DNA from: Actinomadura citrea
GTDB lineage: Bacteria > Actinomycetota > Actinomycetes > Streptosporangiales > Streptosporangiaceae
Reading direction: 5' to 3'
DNA: 64,000 nucleotides
Assembly: GCF_013409045.1 (NCBI RefSeq)
Contig: NZ_JACCBT010000001.1
Span: forward strand, 8,286,669 to 8,350,668
Shown here one piece after another: positions 36,602-45,478 of the stretch (within the stretch, counting starts at the first letter, position 1; each line of letters begins with the position of its first letter). The position numbers and the translations under genes were made by a program. The notes below the pieces were generated by a model. It did no database searches. It was not told where the DNA came from and worked only from the letters and a program-made list of their open reading frames with translations.

Positions 36602-38167
36602 TCAGCAGCCTTCGGGCCGATCGGCCGGCTCGGTGCGGGCGGCCAGCTCGGTGCGGAGGGCGGTCTTGCGGACCTTGCCGGTCCCGGTGCGCGGGAGGGC
36701 CGACACGAACGCGATGCGCCGCGGGGTCTTGAAACCGGCGAGCCGGGCGCGGCAGGCCGCGACCAGGTCCTCTTCCCGCGGCGGGACGCCGTCCGGCACG
36801 ATCACCGCGCACACCGACTGGCCCCAGCGCGGATCGGGCAGCCCCACCACCGCCACCTCGCCGACCCCCCGGACCGTGCGCAGGACGTCCTCGACCTCGC
36901 GCGACGAGACGTTCTCCCCGCCCGTGATGATCACGTCCTTGAGCCGGTCGGCGAGGTACAGGTAGCCGTCATCGTCGACGCGGCCCGCGTCGCCGGTGCG
37001 GAACCGGCCACCCGCGAACGCCTCGGCGGTCGCCACCGGATCGTCCCAGTACCCGTCCGCCACCTGTGGCCCGCGGACGACCACCTCGCCCTGCGCACCG
37101 GGCGGGAGCGGGGCCCCGTCCTCACCGATCACGGCGATCTCCGCGCCTGCGCCCGGGCGGCCCGCCGACGCCGCCAACTCCGGCCGCCCCGCGACGGCGG
37201 CACGGTGGTCCGCCGGGGACAGGAACGTCGCGTTGCCGGACAGCTCGGTCATCCCGTACCCCTGGTTCAGGTCGCAGCCGAGCACCGCGTCCGCACGGCG
37301 CAGCAGCGGAACCGGCATCGGCGCCGACCCGTACGCGATCACCCGGACGGTGGCGCGCAGCGCCGCCAGAGCCACCGGGTCCCCGTCCAGGTGCGCGAGC
37401 AGATCCTCCAGCATCGTGGGGGCGAGCGAGAGGTTCGTGACGCCGTGCCGGCGCGCCGCTTCCACCAGGACGGCCGGACCGAACCGGCGCAGCACGACGG
37501 CATGCCGCCGGAACAGGTGGTGCAGGACGACCTGGTAGCCCGCCACATGGCACAGGGGGAACGGTGTGCAGAACACGTCACCTGGCAGCACGGGACGCCC
37601 CGAAGCCGTGACCGCGATGCCCGCGAGCAGGCTCCGGTGGGTGAGCCGCACGCCCTTCGGCCGGCCGGTCGTGCCGCTGGTGAACATCAGCCAGGCGACC
37701 CCGGCCGGATCGTTGTCGCCCTCCCGAGAGGGGGCCGGGCCGTCCCACGGCAGGTCGGCGACGTCTACGAGCGGCGGATGGTCGCCGGGAAGCCCGCCCT
37801 CGCGGGCCAGCCTCTCCAGCAGCTCCGGCTCACCGATGACGAGCTCGGCTCCGCAGCGGACGATCTGGTCGGCCCATTCGCGCGGATGCAACCTCTGGTT
37901 CAGCGGCACCAGGATCCTGCCGTCGCGCGGGACCCCGTAGTAGGCCGCCACGTACTCCAGCCGGTTGTGCGCGAGCAGCGCCACCCGCGCCCCGGGCGAG
38001 CACCGCGCCGACAGGTGGGCGCCCAGCGCGTCCGTCCGGGCGCGCAGCTCCCGGAACGTCCACGTCGCGCCGTCGACCGACACGGCCGGGGCCTCGGGGG
38101 CGTCTTCCGCGGCCCCGTCGAGCACGTCGTACAGCCGGTGGACGTCCCGACGCTGCAACCCGCCCAT
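36602..38167 (-). CDS. AMP-forming acyl-CoA synthetase/ligase
   Basis: A 521-residue ANL-superfamily enzyme that adenylates a carboxylate and transfers it to CoA. Motifs in order are the P-loop-like MFTSGTTGRPKGVRLTHR, YGSAPMP, NQGYGMTELSG, the hinge Asp region FRTGDAGRVDDDGYLYLADRLKD, and the C-terminal catalytic Lys in PRTGTGKVRK. The start is ATG 38165-38167 with GAAGGG upstream; the longer frame runs into the tandem repeat. The substrate is not predictable; medium/long-chain or aromatic acids are possible. It lies between rplA and the exported proteins. Confidence 0.88.
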   Translation of the reverse strand: MGGLQRRDVHRLYDVLDGAAEDAPEAPAVSVDGATWTFRELRARTDALGAHLSARCSPGARVALLAHNRLEYVAAYYGVPRDGRILVPLNQRLHPREWADQIVRCGAELVIGEPELLERLAREGGLPGDHPPLVDVADLPWDGPAPSREGDNDPAGVAWLMFTSGTTGRPKGVRLTHRSLLAGIAVTASGRPVLPGDVFCTPFPLCHVAGYQVVLHHLFRRHAVVLRRFGPAVLVEAARRHGVTNLSLAPTMLEDLLAHLDGDPVALAALRATVRVIAYGSAPMPVPLLRRADAVLGCDLNQGYGMTELSGNATFLSPADHRAAVAGRPELAASAGRPGAGAEIAVIGEDGAPLPPGAQGEVVVRGPQVADGYWDDPVATAEAFAGGRFRTGDAGRVDDDGYLYLADRLKDVIITGGENVSSREVEDVLRTVRGVGEVAVVGLPDPRWGQSVCAVIVPDGVPPREEDLVAACRARLAGFKTPRRIAFVSALPRTGTGKVRKTALRTELAARTEPADRPEGC

Positions 38168-38279
38168 GGCATCCCTTCGCCGACGATCCGGGCCGCCGAA
38201 TCTAGCGGCGGACCGGTCGGCGATGCCGGTCGCGTCCCGCTGAACGCGACCCGAAGCACGTCGCCCCGTCAGTAGCCCC

Positions 38280-38455
38280 CATGGAGAACGGCGGCCCCGT
38301 GAGGAGCGCCCCGCCAAGAGCAGCCCGGTGAAGAGCGCCCCCGCGAAAAGCGACCCTGTGAAGGGCACCCCACGAAAAGCGGCCCGGCGAAGAGCGGCCC
38401 CGTGAAGAACGCCCCTGAAAGCGGCCCTGCGAAAAACAGCCCTGAAAAGCGGGCA
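38280..38455. repeat. Degenerate 15-bp tandem repeat array
   Basis: About eleven units of 12-15 bases with consensus GYGAARAGCGSCCCY (clear units near 38299 to 38455), between the rplA terminator and the ligase start. Unit length varies (15, 14, 13 and 12), so it does not keep one reading frame. The last unit overlaps the base of the rplA terminator stem. Confidence 0.75.
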
Positions 38456-38487
38456 GGGCGCCTCCGGTCCTACCGGGGGCGCCCTGC
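38453..38487 (-). terminator. rplKA terminator
   Basis: A 15-base stem with one G-T wobble and a 5-base loop, 27 bases after the rplA stop, followed on the minus strand by CCGCTTTTC. Confidence 0.8.
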
Positions 38488-38513
38488 TCGACGGCGTTCT
38501 ACGCCAGGCTTGA

Positions 38514-39230
38514 TCAGGCCTCTTCGAGCTCGGCCGTCAGGTTGCGGACCGCGTTCGGGTCCACCGGGATGCTCGGGCCCATCGACGTGGTCAGCGCCGC
38601 CTTCCTGACGTACCGGCCCTTCGCGGCGGACGGCTTGAGGCGCTGGATCTCGTCGACCGCGGCGGCGTAGTTCTCCACCAGCTGGCGCTCGTCGAAGGAC
38701 GCCTTGCCGATGATGAAGTGCAGGTTCGCGTGCCGGTCGACCCGGAACTCGATCTTGCCGCCCTTGATGTCGGTGACGGCCTTCGACACGTCCATGGTGA
38801 CCGTGCCCGTCTTCGGGTTCGGCATCAGGCCGCGCGGACCGAGCACCCGGCCGAGCCGGCCGACCTTGCCCATCTGGTCCGGCGTGGCGACGACGGCGTC
38901 GAAGTCCAGGAAGCCGCCCTGGATCCGCTCGATCAGGTCGTCCGAGCCGACCAGGTCGGCGCCCGCCGCCTCGGCCTCCTGCGCCTTGGCGCCGACGGCG
39001 AAGACGAGCACGCGGGCGGTCTTGCCGGTGCCGTGCGGCAGGTTGACCGTGCCGCGGACCATCTGGTCGGCCTTGCGCGGGTCGACGCCCAGCCGCATGG
39101 CGACCTCGACGGTCGCGTCGAACTTGGTGACCGCGGTCTCCTTGGCCAGCTTCACGGCCTCGACCGGGCTGTACAGCCGCTCCCGGTCGATCTTCTCCGC
39201 CGCGGCGCGGTAGCCCTTGCTGCGCTTCAT
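38514..39230 (-). CDS. rplA: 50S ribosomal protein L1
   Basis: A 238-residue protein of the L1 stalk. Conserved MRLGVDPRKADQMVRGTVNLPHGTGK (first 20 shown: about residues 45-70), the interdomain loop GRLGRVLGPRGLMPNPKTGT and the RNA-binding region around KGGKIEFRVD are intact. It follows rplK by 60 bases as in most bacteria. Confidence 0.98.
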   Translation of the reverse strand: MKRSKGYRAAAEKIDRERLYSPVEAVKLAKETAVTKFDATVEVAMRLGVDPRKADQMVRGTVNLPHGTGKTARVLVFAVGAKAQEAEAAGADLVGSDDLIERIQGGFLDFDAVVATPDQMGKVGRLGRVLGPRGLMPNPKTGTVTMDVSKAVTDIKGGKIEFRVDRHANLHFIIGKASFDERQLVENYAAAVDEIQRLKPSAAKGRYVRKAALTTSMGPSIPVDPNAVRNLTAELEEA

Positions 39231-39290
39231 GTGCGTTCCTCCAGATTGGAACTCGTGGTAGGGGCCAGCGCCGGCCCTCCCACTGACGGC

Positions 39291-39722
39291 TTACTTGACC
39301 TCGATGCCCATCGACCGCGCGGTGCCGGCGACGATCTTCTCGGCGGCGTCCAGGTCCTTGGCGTTGAGGTCGGGCATCTTGGTCGTGGCGATCTCACGGA
39401 CCTGGTCGCGGGTGACCGAGCCGACCTTGGTCTTGTGCGGCTCGCCGCTGCCCTTCTCCACGCCCGCGGCCTTCAGGATGAGCTGCGCGGCCGGCGGGGT
39501 CTTGGTGACGAAACTGAACGACCGGTCCTCGTAGATGGTGATCTCTACGGGGATGACGTTGCCGCGCTGGGACTCCGTGGCAGCGTTGTACTGCTTGCAG
39601 AAGTCCATGATGTTGACGCCGTGCGGACCGAGCGCGGTACCGACCGGCGGCGCAGGCGTGGCCTGACCGGCCTGCAGCTGGACCTTGACGAGCGCGGCGA
39701 TCTTCTTCTTCTTGGGAGGCAT
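39291..39722 (-). CDS. rplK: 50S ribosomal protein L11
   Basis: A 143-residue protein of the GTPase-associated centre. The N-terminal Pro-rich thiostrepton-contact segment QATPAPPVGTALGPHGVNIM is unchanged at the prolines where resistance mutations fall. The C-terminal RNA-binding domain has MPDLNAKDLDAAEKIVAGTARSMGI. The start ATG 39720-39722 has GAGGGAG just upstream. First gene of the rplKA pair. Confidence 0.98.
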   Translation of the reverse strand: MPPKKKKIAALVKVQLQAGQATPAPPVGTALGPHGVNIMDFCKQYNAATESQRGNVIPVEITIYEDRSFSFVTKTPPAAQLILKAAGVEKGSGEPHKTKVGSVTRDQVREIATTKMPDLNAKDLDAAEKIVAGTARSMGIEVK

Positions 39723-39825
39723 GCCTCTCCCTCGTGTTCCGTTTCACTGTGGTCCCGACTCCCGGACACCGGGCGACACGGCGGGCGGAACTAGACCGCC
39801 GCGTTGGGACCTTGGCCGACCCCCC

Positions 39826-39968
39826 GCGCCCCCGCGTGTGCGGGGCGCGAAGCCGCACCCTCACGGGCGCAGCGCTGGGGCCATCCCCGCGCGAGCGGGG
39901 CCGACGGGCGCCCGCCTCCGAGGACCGGAGGCCGGGAACCCGAACCCGTCCCCGCCTGGGCGGGAACG
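39826..39968 (-). other. Four-hairpin cluster between nusG and rplK
   Basis: Hairpins with CCCCGC/GCGGGG-type arms lie at 39830-39845, 39885-39900 and 39950-39964, plus GCCTCC/GGAGGC at 39914-39932. They occupy the about 310-base gap after nusG and before rplK. They may terminate secE-nusG transcripts or form an rplK leader. The repeat look and near-60-base spacing recall type I-E CRISPR repeats, which I rejected. Confidence 0.45.
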
Positions 39969-40035
39969 GCCCGTCCAGGATACGGCCTGGCCGGAGCGGC
40001 CCGGACGTCTCGGGGACGGGGTCGGACGTGAGCTG

Positions 40036-40941
40036 TCAGATCTTGGAGACCTGGTTGAAGGAGAGCTCGACCGGCGTCTCGCGACCGAAGATGGAGACCA
40101 GGACCTTGAGCTTCTGCTGCTCGGCGTTGATCTCGTTGACGGTGGCGGGGAGGGTGGCGAAGGGGCCGTCCATGACGGTGACCGACTCGCCGACCTCGTA
40201 GTCGACGGTGGCGGGGGCCTTGGCCTGCTCCTTGGCGGTCTTGGCGACGCCCTCCTCCGGCTCGGGGGCCAGCAGGTTGGCGACCTCGTCCAGGCTGAGC
40301 GGGGACGGCTTGTTCAGCAGGCCGACGAACCCGGTGACGCCGGGGGTGTTGCGGACCGCGGCCCACGACTCGTCGGTGAGCTCCATGCGGACGAGGATGT
40401 AGCCCGGCAGGACCTTCTCGTTGACCTTCTGGCGCTTGCCGCCCTTGATCTCGGTCACCTCGTGCTGCGGGACCTCGATCTGGAAGATGTAGTCCTCCAT
40501 GTTGAGGGTCTGCGTGCGGGTCTCGATGTTGGTCTTGACCCGGTTCTCGTAGCCCGCGTAGGAGTGCACGACGTACCAGTCGCCCGGCTGGAGGCGGAGC
40601 TGCATCTTGAAGTCGGCGTACGGGTCGGCCGGCGGCTCGGCGGCGGCCTCCTCCTCTTCGCCGGCCTCGCCTTCGGCGGCCTCCTCGGAGGCGGCCTCGT
40701 CCTCGGCGGACGGGGCCGGCTCCTCGCCCTCGACGGACTCGGCGAGCTCGGCGGCGCCCTCGGCCGCGTCCGGCGCGGGGCCCTCCCCCTCGAGCTTCGT
40801 GTCCGCGGGCTCGGCGTCACCGGCGGAGACGACCGCCTCGGCCGTCTCGTCGGCGGGCTCGGCCGCCTGGTCGGCCGCAGCAGCCGCAGCGGACTGGGCC
40901 TCTTCCACGGCCTCGTCGTAGGGCTGTGAGGGCTCGGACAC
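40036..40941 (-). CDS. nusG: Transcription termination/antitermination factor NusG
   Basis: A 301-residue NusG. The first 105 residues are an acidic Ala/Glu/Pro extension, usual in actinobacteria. The NGN domain starts at about 120 (DWYVVHSYAGYENRVKTNIE) with LPGYILVRMEL. The C-terminal KOW domain is VGESVTVMDGPFATLPATVNEI, which binds S10 or Rho. The start is GTG 40939-40941 after AGAAGAG; upstream sequence in frame is the secE intergenic. It follows secE by 80 bases. Confidence 0.97.
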   Translation of the reverse strand: MSEPSQPYDEAVEEAQSAAAAAADQAAEPADETAEAVVSAGDAEPADTKLEGEGPAPDAAEGAAELAESVEGEEPAPSAEDEAASEEAAEGEAGEEEEAAAEPPADPYADFKMQLRLQPGDWYVVHSYAGYENRVKTNIETRTQTLNMEDYIFQIEVPQHEVTEIKGGKRQKVNEKVLPGYILVRMELTDESWAAVRNTPGVTGFVGLLNKPSPLSLDEVANLLAPEPEEGVAKTAKEQAKAPATVDYEVGESVTVMDGPFATLPATVNEINAEQQKLKVLVSIFGRETPVELSFNQVSKI

Positions 40942-41021
40942 GGTCAACTCTTCTCTCGGTCTGCGGTGATGGACTTGCGAAGGTACGGCGGGGCCCGGCA
41001 TCCGGCCCTGGCCGGGCGGCG

Positions 41022-41276
41022 TCAGCCGAAGAGCTCGTAGATGCCCTTCTGCAACCCGTAGTCGACGCCGGAGACGATCGCGACCATGACCAGCACGAAC
41101 ACGAGCGAAACGGTCGTGTAGGTGATCAGCTCTCGCCGCGTCGGCCAAATGACCTTGCGCAGCTCGGCAATGATCTGGCGCACGAACAGCGCGGGCGAGG
41201 TCCGCTTGGAAGGGGACTTGTTCTTGCCCTTGCCCTCGTCCTTGGCCTCGGGCTCGTCGCGAGTCTCAGTCGCCAT
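41022..41276 (-). CDS. secE: Preprotein translocase subunit SecE
   Basis: An 84-residue single-TM translocase subunit. After a charged Lys/Glu-rich start, the conserved RQIIAELRKVIWPTRRELITYT amphipathic helix (about residues 33-54) leads into one membrane helix (VSLVFVLVMVAIVSGV) and a short end. It contacts SecY. It lies between tRNA-Trp and nusG, the standard actinobacterial order. Confidence 0.97.
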   Translation of the reverse strand: MATETRDEPEAKDEGKGKNKSPSKRTSPALFVRQIIAELRKVIWPTRRELITYTTVSLVFVLVMVAIVSGVDYGLQKGIYELFG

Positions 41277-41398
41277 TTGCCGCCGTTCACCTCATAGGTC
41301 GTGATCCAACCACTCTGTGGTTGCCGCGCGGTCCCGTGCCGCGGAGTGCCACGGCGACGCCATGGCGCGGCCGGCACGGGTGCGCGCACCGCACCTCG

Positions 41399-41471
41399 CA
41401 GGGCAGGAGGGACTCGAACCCCCAACCGCCGGTTTTGGAGACCGGAGCTCTACCAGTTGAGCCACTGCCCT
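41399..41471 (-). tRNA. trpT: tRNA-Trp (CCA)
   Basis: A 73-base cloverleaf: acceptor AGGGCAG/CTGCCCT, D-arm GCTCAACTGGTAGAGC, anticodon loop CTCCAAA giving CCA, and T-loop GGTTCGAGTCC. The 3' CCA is not encoded. It precedes secE as in mycobacteria. Confidence 0.97.
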
Positions 41472-41714
41472 TCGCTTCTCCGGCTAAGGAGAACCCCGAC
41501 CACAGGATCGGGTGGGTGCCGGGTCCCAGCTTACGGCCTGATCTGTGCCCGCGTGCGGACAGGCGCGTATACCGGCGACACGTCACTTGGAGGAGGAGTC
41601 TACGTGCCGGAGGGGCCCGCGTCGAACCGGATACCGGGGGACCGCCGGGAGGCCGCGGCGGCGACCCGTCCGACCGGCCTGGATATATGGCTGCGGGTCC
41701 CGGCGCGCCGTCTG

Positions 41715-41720
41715 TAACGA
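41715..41720 (+). promoter_or_regulatory. -10 hexamer of a probable leaderless aminotransferase mRNA
   Basis: TAACGA (continuing T) lies exactly 7 bases before ATG 41728, so transcription should start at the start codon. The GGGGG directly abutting the ATG is too close to act as a ribosome site. No strong -35 is seen. Confidence 0.45.
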
Positions 41721-41727
41721 TAGGGGG

Positions 41728-42939
41728 ATGAGCATCGACCGTCCTCGCATCTCCAAGCGCATCGCCGCGATTTCCGAGTCCGCCACGCTGGCCGTCGACG
41801 CCAAGGCCAAGGCGCTGAAGGCGGCGGGCCGCCCGGTCATCGGCTTCGGCGCGGGCGAGCCCGACTTCCCGACCCCCGACTACATCGTCGAGGCCGCGGT
41901 GACCGCGTGCCGGGTGCCGCGCTTCCACAAGTACACGCCCGCGGGCGGGCTGCCCGAGCTGCGCGCCGCGATCGCCGAGAAGACCGAGCGCGACTCCGGC
42001 CACCGGGTCGATGCGTCGCAGGTGCTGGTGACCAACGGCGGCAAGCAGGCGGTGTACGAGGCGTTCGCGGCGCTGCTCGACCCGGGCGACGAGGTGATCG
42101 TCCCGACGCCGTACTGGACGACCTACCCCGAGTCGATCAAGCTGGCGGGCGGGGTGCCCGTGGACGTCGTCGCCGACGAGACCACCGGCTACAAGGTGAG
42201 CGTCGAGCAACTGGAGGCGGCCCGCACCGACCGGACGAAGGTGCTGCTGTTCGTGTCGCCGTCCAACCCGACGGGCGCGGTCTACAGCCGCGACGAGATC
42301 GAGGCGATCGGGCGCTGGGCGGACGGGCACGGCCTGTGGGTCGTCACCGACGAGATCTACGAGCACCTCGTGTACGGGGGCGCCGAGTTCCACTCGATGC
42401 CCGTGGTGGTGCCGGAGCTGGCCGACCGGACGCTCGTCCTGAACGGGGTGGCCAAGACCTACGCGATGACCGGCTGGCGGGTCGGCTGGCTGATCGGCCC
42501 GGCGGACGTGGTGAAGGCCGCGCAGAACCTGCAGTCGCACGCGACGTCCAACGTGGCGAACGTCTCCCAGGCCGCCGCGCTCGCCGCGGTGACCGGCGAC
42601 CTGTCGGCGGTCGCGGAGATGCGCACGGCGTTCGACCGGCGCCGGCAGACGATGGTGCGGATGCTGAACGAGATCCCGGGTGTGGTGTGCCCCGAGCCGG
42701 AGGGCGCGTTCTACGCCTACCCGTCGGTCAAGGCGCTGCTCGGCAAGCAGGTGCGCGGCAGGCGTCCGGAGACGTCGGTGGAGCTGGCGTCGCTGATCCT
42801 GGAGGAGGCCGAGGTCGCGCTGGTGCCGGGCGAGGCGTTCGGCACGCCGGGCTACTTCCGCCTCTCCTACGCGCTGGGCGACGACGACCTGGTCGAGGGC
42901 GTCTCGCGCGTCGCGAAGCTGCTGTCCGAGGCGGGCTGA
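41728..42939 (+). CDS. aspC: Class I/II PLP-dependent aspartate aminotransferase
   Basis: A 403-residue fold-type I aminotransferase, the type commonly annotated as the main aspartate or aspartate/prephenate transaminase of actinobacteria. Motifs are FGAGEPDFPTPDYI, TNGGKQAVYEA (PLP phosphate), SPSNPTGAVYS, VTDEIYEHLVYGG (Asp contacting the PLP nitrogen), the Schiff-base Lys in GVAKTYAMTGWRVGW, and FRLSYALGDDDL with the substrate-carboxylate Arg. The ATG at 41728 opens the conserved N-terminus; upstream frame is not protein-like. Divergent from tRNA-Trp. Likely constitutive and leaderless. Confidence 0.92.
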   Translation: MSIDRPRISKRIAAISESATLAVDAKAKALKAAGRPVIGFGAGEPDFPTPDYIVEAAVTACRVPRFHKYTPAGGLPELRAAIAEKTERDSGHRVDASQVLVTNGGKQAVYEAFAALLDPGDEVIVPTPYWTTYPESIKLAGGVPVDVVADETTGYKVSVEQLEAARTDRTKVLLFVSPSNPTGAVYSRDEIEAIGRWADGHGLWVVTDEIYEHLVYGGAEFHSMPVVVPELADRTLVLNGVAKTYAMTGWRVGWLIGPADVVKAAQNLQSHATSNVANVSQAAALAAVTGDLSAVAEMRTAFDRRRQTMVRMLNEIPGVVCPEPEGAFYAYPSVKALLGKQVRGRRPETSVELASLILEEAEVALVPGEAFGTPGYFRLSYALGDDDLVEGVSRVAKLLSEAG

Positions 42940-42975
42940 CCCCCACAGGCACGCCGTGTGAGCGAACCGGCGTAC

Positions 42976-43018
42976 ACGAAACCGGCCCCGGGCGCACAAC
43001 TCCCGGGGCCGGTTTCGT
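42976..43018. terminator. Bidirectional terminator
   Basis: A perfect 17-base stem (42976-42992 with 43002-43018) and a 9-base loop between the converging aminotransferase and anti-sigma-like gene. Confidence 0.88.
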
Positions 43019-43114
43019 ATGGGACGGGTTCCGCCGGTTCCCGTCCCGGGAAGTCCGGCGGGACGTCCCGCGCACGGCCCCTCTCCGCCGTGGGACGCCC
43101 CGCCGGAACGGGGT

Positions 43115-43864
43115 TCAGGGGCGCACGCCCTCCGCGATGCGCATGAGCCGGTCCTTGGCGGAGCCGGAGGCGGTCACGGTGACTCCGACGCCGTGCCGTG
43201 CCAGCCAGGAGATCTGCCGCGACGAATCGGGACGGTCGCCGGTCAGCGCGGGCATGCCGTGCACGGACGTGCGGCCGGGAATGCCGGGCGCGCGCATCAG
43301 GTCCTGCGGGCCGGTCAGACCGCCCTTCACGAGCGCGATCTCCACCCAGCCGCCGCTGCCGCGCCACGCGCAGGTCGTGGTCGTGCGGTCGGCGTCGCCG
43401 GAGACCGCGCACGGGCCGGTGGCGGCCAGGCCGTCCGGCAGGTACGTGATCCACTTCGGCAGCGCGCCCGCGACGCCGCCCGCGCCCGGCTTGGGCGGGG
43501 CCTGCCCGTCGCCGGACGGGCCGCGCGCCTCCGGCTTCTGCGAGGCTCCTGCCTCGGGCCTCCCCTGAGGAGACGGGGACTCGGGGAGGCCCGAGGCGGG
43601 AGGTCGTTCCGGCAGCCGAAGAGCCGAGACGGTGTTGCTGGGACGGGTCGTCTCGGTGTCTCCGGCCGGTGTGGCCCGGAACGACTGATAGGTGGGTACC
43701 AGGGCCAGGGCGGCGACCGAGGCCGCCGCGACGCCCGCGGCCGCGTGGACGCGGGCCTTGCGGCGGCGGTGGCGCCGCTTGACGTCGGTGACGAGCGACT
43801 GTGACGCGGTCGCCCCGGCCACCTGCTCGGCCATGGCCTTCCGCAGTTCACTCTCCAGATCCAT
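43115..43864 (-). CDS. Membrane protein partner of SigE-family sigma factor, anti-sigma-like
   Basis: A 249-residue protein. The cytoplasmic N-terminus (MDLESELRKAMAEQVAGATA) is followed by basic KRRHRRRKARVH, one membrane helix (about residues 39-58), a Pro/Ser-rich linker and an extracytoplasmic domain with a Cys pair (GPCAVSG; TTTCAWRG). Start 3 bases after the sigma gene stop indicates co-transcription and, probably, regulation of that sigma factor. No zinc HxxxCxxC anti-sigma motif is present. Function is inferred from context. Confidence 0.65.
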   Translation of the reverse strand: MDLESELRKAMAEQVAGATASQSLVTDVKRRHRRRKARVHAAAGVAAASVAALALVPTYQSFRATPAGDTETTRPSNTVSALRLPERPPASGLPESPSPQGRPEAGASQKPEARGPSGDGQAPPKPGAGGVAGALPKWITYLPDGLAATGPCAVSGDADRTTTTCAWRGSGGWVEIALVKGGLTGPQDLMRAPGIPGRTSVHGMPALTGDRPDSSRQISWLARHGVGVTVTASGSAKDRLMRIAEGVRP

Positions 43865-43867
43865 CGC

Positions 43868-44377
43868 TCATCTCCCCAAAGGAGCCAGGTTCCTGTCGAG
43901 GCGTTCCCGGAGCCTGGCGAGCCCCCGGGAAGCCTGGCTCTTCACCGTTCCGACCGAACAGCCGAGAGCCTGTGCCGTCTCCGCCTCCGAGAGGTCCTCC
44001 CAGAAGCGCAGGACCAGCACCGCGCGCTGCCGGGGGCCGAGCTTGCGCAACTCGTCCATGAGGGTCCCCCTCAGCTCGACGGAATGGTTCGGCGATTCGG
44101 CCGGCGTCTCCGGGAGCCGCGCCATTTGGATCTCCCGGAGCACCTTCCACCGCCGGGACCGGCTGATCACCAGATTGACCAGGATCCGGCGGACGTACGG
44201 CTCGGGATCGCTGCCGGCTTCCAGCCGCCCCCACTGGCGGTAGGCCTTCTCTAGCGCGGTCTGCAGGATGTCCTCGGCGTCCTGCCGGGCCCCGCACATC
44301 AGTGCCGCGGTGCGCAGCAGGGCATCGCCGCGTGCCGCCACGAACTCCACGAACGACTCGTCGTCTCGACGCCCCAC
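43868..44377 (-). CDS. SigE-family ECF RNA polymerase sigma factor
   Basis: A 169-residue group IV sigma factor of the actinobacterial SigE type. Region 2 is FVEFVAARGDALLRTAALMC...DAEDILQTALEKAYRQW. A short linker follows, and region 4 is LRKLGPRQRAVLVLRFWEDLSEAETAQALGCSVGTVKSQASRGLARLR (helix-turn-helix about residues 130-160). The start is GTG 44375-44377 after GGGACGGAG. It forms an operon with the membrane protein downstream. The stimulus is unknown. Confidence 0.88.
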   Translation of the reverse strand: MGRRDDESFVEFVAARGDALLRTAALMCGARQDAEDILQTALEKAYRQWGRLEAGSDPEPYVRRILVNLVISRSRRWKVLREIQMARLPETPAESPNHSVELRGTLMDELRKLGPRQRAVLVLRFWEDLSEAETAQALGCSVGTVKSQASRGLARLRERLDRNLAPLGR

Positions 44378-44509
44378 AGTGCTCCGTCCCGGCTAGAGCG
44401 GTTCCGGCAGTTTGTGTTGTCGGGACGGGCGGCCTCCGCGCCAGGGCCGCCCGCCCACGTCTGTGTTGTGTTAGGTGTTACTGATGTCGCCCTGGTCCGT
44501 TACCGGGTG

Positions 44510-45478
44510 TCAGCCCGCCTTGCGCAGGGCGGCGGCCACGTCCTTCGTCCCGCCGGCCAGGACGGGGCTGCCGTTGATGAACAGCGAGGAGCCGTTCGGG
44601 TCGAACAGCAGCACGCCGTTGCCGTTCGGGCTCTGCCAGGCGGCCAGGCCGGCGATGGTCAGCGGGGTGCCGCCCTGCGGCAGGCCGAGCGCCTGGCGCA
44701 GCTGCTCCTGCGTCATGCCGGCGCGCGTCTTCAGCGTCTCGACGGTGAGCCACTGGCCGGCCCTGCCGGTCCACTTCTGCGTGACGGCGCAGATCTGCGC
44801 CTTGCGCAGGTCGGCGGAGCCGGGGACGGACGACACGTAGCGCAGGCCCTTGGCGGTCATCACGGTCTTCTCGACGGTGCTGCCGACCTTCACGGCGGGC
44901 TTCAGCGTGCTGCAGTCGAGCTTGGGCAGCGCGGGCACCGCGGGCTTGGCGGGCGCGCCGGGCACGCCCGCGTCCGGCTTGGCCGCCGGGGCGCCGCCGG
45001 GCAGGTCGCCGGTGGACGGCACGCAGGTGGGCAGGTTCGCCGGGACACCGGGCTTGGCGGGGACACCGGGCTTCGCGGGGAGGGTCTTGCCGTCCGGGGC
45101 CTTCACGCCGGGGAGCTCGGTGCTCGGGATGCCGGCCTGCGGCAGGTCCTTGCCGGGGACGCCCGCCTTCGGCAGCCGGCCCTCCGGCAGGTTCTTCGTG
45201 GCCGGGTTCTGCTTGAGGTGCTGCTCGACCTGCTTCTTCACCCCGTCGGCCGGGACCTTGGGAAGTCCGGGCTTGGCCGGGAGGTCGGCCGGGAGGCACG
45301 TCGGGGCGCTCTTGGGCGCGGCGTCCTGCACCTTGCGCTCCACCGCGGGGGCCTTGGCGCCGTTCGACTGGAGGCCGGCCTCGTGGTGGGAGCCGGTCAT
45401 GGCCCACGTCGCGCCGCCGCCCACGGCCACGGTTCCGACGGCGGACGCTGCGATCAAGGCGGCCTTCAGCGTGATCAT
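44510..45478 (-). CDS. Secreted Pro/Gly/Lys-rich protein
   Basis: A 322-residue protein with a signal sequence (MITLKAALIAASAVGTVAVGGGATWAM). The middle (about 75-190) is built from degenerate GVPxKxLP-type units, including two adjacent copies of KPGVPA, and looks extended. The C-terminal 120 residues form a domain with Cys (LDCSTLKP; AQICAVTQKW), WLTVETLKTRAGMTQEQLRQ and LFDPNGSSLFINGS. ATG 45476-45478 has AAGGGA at the right distance. It lies upstream of the sigma/anti-sigma pair on the same strand, 132 bases away. Cell-wall or surface role is a guess. Confidence 0.7.
   Translation of the reverse strand: MITLKAALIAASAVGTVAVGGGATWAMTGSHHEAGLQSNGAKAPAVERKVQDAAPKSAPTCLPADLPAKPGLPKVPADGVKKQVEQHLKQNPATKNLPEGRLPKAGVPGKDLPQAGIPSTELPGVKAPDGKTLPAKPGVPAKPGVPANLPTCVPSTGDLPGGAPAAKPDAGVPGAPAKPAVPALPKLDCSTLKPAVKVGSTVEKTVMTAKGLRYVSSVPGSADLRKAQICAVTQKWTGRAGQWLTVETLKTRAGMTQEQLRQALGLPQGGTPLTIAGLAAWQSPNGNGVLLFDPNGSSLFINGSPVLAGGTKDVAAALRKAG

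Noticed and set aside
39826..39968. CRISPR type I-E-like repeats (CCCCGC-loop-GCGGGG, three times)
   Set aside because: Spacing is 55 and 65 bases, sequences outside the stems differ, no cas gene is near, and the place is a ribosomal leader. GC-rich hairpins explain it.
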